NCBI GenBank assembly: GCA_001725945.1
Contig: LRMT01000027.1
Span: 35,456-99,455 of the forward strand
DNA: 64,000 bases
Direction: 5' to 3'
Source: Cupriavidus sp. UYMMa02A
Lineage (GTDB): Bacteria > Pseudomonadota > Gammaproteobacteria > Burkholderiales > Burkholderiaceae
The position numbers and the translations under genes were made by a program. Under the pieces are notes generated by a model that was given only the letters and a program-made list of their open reading frames with translations, was not told the origin of the DNA and made no database searches. How positions within the stretch are numbered: the stretch's first letter is position 1; each line of letters opens with the position of its first letter. Positions 60,542-64,000 of this stretch are shown in pieces.

Positions 60542-61727
60542 ATGAGCAACATAGTGGTAGTGGCCGGCGTCGGCATGATCCCGTTCACCAAGCCGGGCGC
60601 AGCGATGACTATGGCGTGATGGGTGCCAATGCCGCCAAGGCCGCACTGGCCGACGCGGGCATCGACTATGCGCTGGTCGAGCAGGCTTACGTGGGCTATG
60701 TGTTCGGGGATTCCACGTCCGGCCAGGCGGCCATCTACGGCGTCGGCCTGACGGGCATTCCGGTCATCAACGTCAACAACAACTGCGCCACCGGCTCGAC
60801 CGCGCTGTTCCTGGCGCGCCAGGCCGTGGAAAGCGGCGCGATCGAATGCGCGATCGCGGTCGGCTTCGAGCAGATGGTGCCGGGCGCGCTCAAGGGAGCC
60901 TATACCGACCGTCCGGGCCCGATGGAGCGCTTCGCGAAGACCATGGCGCAGGTCCAGGGCTTCGACGAACACGCGCCGCGCGCGGCCCAGTTCTTCGGCG
61001 GCGCGGGCCGCGCGTACATGAAGGAGTATGGCATCCGGCCCGAAACCTTCGCGCGCATCTCGGTCAAGGCGCGCCAGCACGCCGCGCGCAACCCGTTTGC
61101 GGTATTCCGCAACACCGTGACGCTGGAAGAGGTGATGGCGGCGCCCGCCGTGTCCGACCCGCTCACGCGCCTGCAGTGCTGCCCGCCGACCTGCGGCGCG
61201 GCCGCCGCGATCCTGTGCACGGAATCGTTCGCGCGCAAGCACGGCCTGGATGCCCGCGTGAAGATCGCCGCGCAGGCCATGACCACCGACCGCAACAGCA
61301 CCTTCGACGAAGGCGACATGCGCAAGGTGGTGGGCTACGACATGACCGCCGCCGCCGCGAGCGCCGTCTACGAGAAGGCCGGCGTGGCGCCGACCGACAT
61401 CGACGTGGTTGAGCTGCACGACTGCTTTACCGCTAACGAACTGATCACCTATGAAGGCCTGGGCCTGACTCCGGTTGGCACGGCAGAGAAGTTCATCGTC
61501 GATGGCGACAACACGTATGGCGGCCGCGTGGTCACCAACCGTCTGGCGGCCTGCTGTCCAAGGGCCACCCGCTGGGCGCCACCGGCCTTGCGCAGTGTGC
61601 CGAACTGGTCTGGCAATTGCGCGGGAAAGCCGGCGAGCGCCAGGTGGCAGGCGCGCGCCTGGCGCTGCAGCACAACCTCGGCCTCGGCGGCGCCTGCGTG
61701 GTGACGCTGTACGAGCGCCAGCAATAA
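60542..61727 (+). CDS. Thiolase family (lipid-transfer/SCPx-like) protein (two frameshifts)
   Basis: A second thiolase-superfamily protein. [20 protein letters not shown] contains the nucleophilic-Cys loop; [18 protein letters not shown] and the [17 protein letters not shown] segment are the other active-site regions. Frame breaks near 60600 (restoring [19 protein letters not shown]) and 61550 (restoring [17 protein letters not shown]). It ends LYERQQ at 61727. No DUF35 partner is adjacent, unlike the first thiolase. Confidence 0.85.
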
Positions 61728-61876
61728 GCTTTCCCCAAATCCGCGGCAAGCAGCCAGGGAAAGCGTCAAGCTGATTGCAGGACATCCGGGCGGCCGGTTC
61801 GGTGTTCCTGCTGTGCAATCCCGATTTCAACTACATCACCGGCCGGGTGCTGATCTGCAGCGGCGGCCGTCCCTGA
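61728..61876 (+). pseudogene. SDR C-terminal remnant
   Basis: Right after the thiolase stop the sequence encodes only the tail of an SDR, from about QAD(L)QDIRAAGSVFLLCNPD (one base missing near 61776) to YITGRVLICSGGRP and a stop at 61876. The N-terminal 200 residues are absent. It is a remnant of a deletion or a join, not a working gene. Confidence 0.6.
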
Positions 61877-61895
61877 ACGGCGAGGAGAAACATCA

Positions 61896-63044
61896 ATGGC
61901 ATTCAACCAAAGACCCTGGATCACCGATGACCTGGCCATGTTCCAGGACGCCATCCGCAAGTTCATCGAACGCGAACTGGTTCCGCACGAGGACCGTTGG
62001 TGGAAGCAGCAGCACGTGGACCGCGAGATCTGGCGCAAGGCCGGCGAGATGGGCATGCTCTGCGCGAGCATCCCCGAGGAATACGGCGGTGGCGGCGGCA
62101 CGTTCGCGCACGAGGCTGTCATCACGCTGGAGCAGTCGCGTGCCGGCGTGAGCAGCCTGGGCACCAACGTTCACAGCGGCATCGTTGCGCACTACATCCT
62201 GCGCTACGGCACCGAAGCGCAGAAGCGCAACTGGCTGCCGAAGATGGCCAGCGGGGAAATGGTGGCCGCGATCGCCATGTCGGAACCCGGTGCGGGCTCC
62301 GATCTCAAGAGCATCAAGGCGCGGGCGCTGCGCGACGGCGACCACTATGTGCTGAATGGCTCCAAGACCTTCATCACCAACGGCTTCCTGGCCGACCTGA
62401 TCCTGGTGGTCTGCAAGACCGACCCGGACAAGGGCGCCAAGGGCGTGTCGATCGTCGTGGTCGAAACCGAGAACCTGCCCGGCTTCCGCCGTGGCCGCAT
62501 CCTGGAGAAGATCGGCCAGAAGGGACAGGACACGGCCGAGCTGTTCTTCGACGACGTGCGCGTGCCATGCGCGAACCTGCTGGGCACGGAAGAAGGCAAG
62601 GGCTTCTACCAGCTTATGCAGCAGCTGCCGCAGGAGCGCATGATCATCGCGCTCGGCGCGCTGTCCGCCATGGAGCGCGCGGTGGAACTGACCGCCGACT
62701 ACGTGCGCGAACGCAAGGTGTTTGGCGCGACGCTGCTCGACATGCAGAACACCCGCTTCAAGCTGGCCGAGTGCAAGACCAAGGCCGTGATCGCGGGTGC
62801 CTTTGTGGACGACTGCATGGCCAAGGTGCTGCGCGACGAGCTCGATCCCGAGACCGCCGCCATGGCCAAGTGGTGGGGCACGCAGACCAGCTGCGAAATC
62901 ATCGATGAATGCCTGCAGCTGCACGGCGGCTACGGCTACATGATGGAGTACCCGATCGCCCGCATGTATGTGAATGCCCGCGTGGGCAAGATCTACGGCG
63001 GCTCGAACGAGATCATGAAAGAGATCATCGCGCGCACGCTCTGA
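61896..63044 (+). CDS. Acyl-CoA dehydrogenase, long-chain/isovaleryl type
   Basis: An intact 382-residue FAD enzyme. FAD and substrate motifs are MVAAIAMSEPGAGSDLKSIK and NGSKTFITNGFLADLILVVC; ATLLDMQNTRFKLAECKTK and the terminal KIYGGSNEIMKEIIART follow. The usual medium-chain catalytic Glu position is a Gly (YGGSNE), while QLPQERMIIALGAL carries the helix-G Glu used by long-chain and isovaleryl dehydrogenases, so the base is probably there. It probably catalyses an alpha,beta-dehydrogenation of the activated acid. Confidence 0.93.
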   Translation: MAFNQRPWITDDLAMFQDAIRKFIERELVPHEDRWWKQQHVDREIWRKAGEMGMLCASIPEEYGGGGGTFAHEAVITLEQSRAGVSSLGTNVHSGIVAHYILRYGTEAQKRNWLPKMASGEMVAAIAMSEPGAGSDLKSIKARALRDGDHYVLNGSKTFITNGFLADLILVVCKTDPDKGAKGVSIVVVETENLPGFRRGRILEKIGQKGQDTAELFFDDVRVPCANLLGTEEGKGFYQLMQQLPQERMIIALGALSAMERAVELTADYVRERKVFGATLLDMQNTRFKLAECKTKAVIAGAFVDDCMAKVLRDELDPETAAMAKWWGTQTSCEIIDECLQLHGGYGYMMEYPIARMYVNARVGKIYGGSNEIMKEIIARTL

Positions 63045-63143
63045 CTTTAGCGGCATGCAGGACCGTGGCTGCATGACCAGGTCCAAAGAGGCCGGCTGCA
63101 GCCGCGAATCAGCCAGAACCAATGACAATGTGGAGACATCAAG

Positions 63144-63872
63144 ATGCAGCAGCAAAGGCGAAGGGTTTTGCAGCAGTTGGGACTCGGCCTGGCAGGCGCG
63201 GCATTCGGAGGCATCGGCCTCAATGCCCGGGCTCAGGCCAGTACGGGCGGATATCCGTCGCGCGCCGTGCGCGTGGTGTATCCGTACCAGGCGGGCGGTA
63301 CCGGCGATGTCGTCGCGCGGCAGATTGCCGAGGGCCTGGCCAAGGCCTGGGGCAAGCCGGTCATCGTTGACAACCGGCCCGGCGCCGGTGGCATGATTGG
63401 GGCCGACATGGTGGCCAAGGCCGAGCCGGACGGCCATACGCTGCTGCTGACGCTGACCGGCATGGTGCAGGCGCCGAGCCTGTACAGCAAAGCGCCGTAC
63501 AACCCGGTGCGCGACTTCGCGCCCATTTCTGAGCTGGCCACATCGAACCTCGCTCTGGCCGTTCAGCCCTCGCTTGGCGTGACCACTCTGAAGCAGCTCA
63601 TCGACTATATCGGCAAGCAGGGCAAGCCGCTCGCCTACGGTTCGTACGGCCTCGGTTCGAGCGGCCACCTGCAATGGAGATCTTCGGCCGCAACGCCAAG
63701 GTCGCGCTCACGCACGTGCCTTACAAGGGCGAGGCGCCGATGATCAACGCCCTGCTGGGCGGGCAGCTCCCGGCCGGCATGATCGCGGCAGTGAGCGCGC
63801 GCCAGCATGCGGCCGCCGGCAAGCTGCGCGTACTGGCCGTTGCCGGCGCGGCGCGCTCGCCGCTGCTGCCCG
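63144..63872 (+). CDS. Bug/TctC family solute receptor, partial (frameshift near 63672, unrelated tail)
   Basis: The third Bug receptor in the window. A twin-arginine-like signal (RRRVLQQLGLGLAG) precedes VRVVYPYQAGGTGDVVARQ and VIVDNRPGAGGMIGAD. One base is missing near 63672 (restoring MEIFGRNAKVALTHVPYKGE). After SPLLPD at about 63872 the frame stays open but no longer reads as a Bug protein: NGYALWTYLTTPFLITLPGF and EVSEIEPWREGSETWRGLRV look like a different soluble family. The gene is thus truncated and joined to foreign sequence, and runs out of the window. Confidence 0.8.
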
Positions 63873-64000
63873 ACAACGGTTACGCGCTTTGGACCTATCT
63901 GACCACGCCATTCCTGATCACCCTTCCTGGCTTTGAGGTCAGCGAAATCGAGCCGTGGCGCGAAGGCTCTGAGACATGGCGGGGATTGCGCGTACGTTTT
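63873..64000 (+). CDS. Partial unknown gene fused in frame to the Bug receptor
   Basis: The last 128 bases continue the open frame with a hydrophobic and tryptophan-rich stretch (ALWTYLTTPFLITLPGFEVS, EIEPWREGSETWRGLRVRF). It resembles internal sequence of an uncharacterised bacterial family rather than the end of a Bug protein, but I cannot name it. It is cut by the window edge. Confidence 0.35.

Noticed and set aside
61893..63674. Minus-strand frame of 593 codons over the third acyl-CoA dehydrogenase
   Set aside because: Antisense shadow of a clear FAD enzyme gene with all motifs on the plus strand.
1..64000. tRNA, rRNA and CRISPR searches by eye
   Set aside because: No cloverleaf with a typical T-loop GTTCGAATC, no rRNA blocks and no regularly spaced direct repeats were found.

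Overview
The window looks like the chromosome of a high-GC betaproteobacterium of the Burkholderiaceae, most likely Cupriavidus or a close Ralstonia relative. The reasons are the clpS-clpA, nadA-nadC, rpmB-rpmG-radC, slpA-ispH and livKHMGF-argD gene orders, several orphan Bug/TctC-type solute receptors, and the wording of the proteins. I assign it by recalled gene order and protein style, not by a database search.

Layout. 0.3-4.9 kb: clpS-clpA, a terminator, then a Bug receptor and a glyoxalase-like gene. 4.9-12.4 kb (minus): dut, then LLM oxidoreductase and coaBC, then ribF-ileS-lspA. 12.6-15.1 kb: a hybrid histidine kinase convergent with a NarL-type response regulator. 15.3-18.8 kb: purN, an RsmB-like methyltransferase, a MscS channel. 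19.2-24.2 kb: a fatty-acid desaturase, then the NAD biosynthesis genes nadA-nadC (plus) facing nadB (minus). 24.4-25.7 kb: rpmG, rpmB, radC (minus). 25.8-28.7 kb: a group II intron with an RT-maturase-HNH protein, sitting in the 5' leader of slpA-ispH. 30.6-35.9 kb: a complete branched-chain amino-acid ABC system. 36-39 kb: an EF-hand secreted protein, argD and a ferredoxin-type reductase.

39.2-63.9 kb is a large accessory catabolic block. Rightward genes: two adjacent acyl-CoA dehydrogenases, a Bug receptor, a thiolase coupled to a DUF35 OB-fold protein, a CaiB-type CoA transferase, a LigB-type extradiol dioxygenase, three consecutive RraA-fold paralogues, an enoyl-CoA hydratase and a thioesterase. 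Leftward genes: a LysR regulator, an SDR, an MFS transporter and a two-subunit transketolase, then a MalT-like LuxR regulator divergent from an acyl-CoA synthetase, thiolase, acyl-CoA dehydrogenase and a third Bug receptor. Together they suggest CoA activation, beta-oxidation-like shortening, ring cleavage and aldol cleavage of an unidentified (possibly alicyclic or aromatic) acid.

Two cautions. First, about 45 single-base frameshifts hit conserved and often essential genes (ileS, coaBC, nadB, ispH, rpmG, purN). Nearly all look like one missing base, usually G or C, so they are probably sequencing errors; I annotate these genes at full length and give the break positions. Second, three joins look like real breakpoints or contig misjoins: an SDR gene cut at about 39,245, an SDR tail without a head at 61,728-61,876, and a Bug gene running into unrelated sequence after about 63,872. 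No tRNA, rRNA or CRISPR array was seen.
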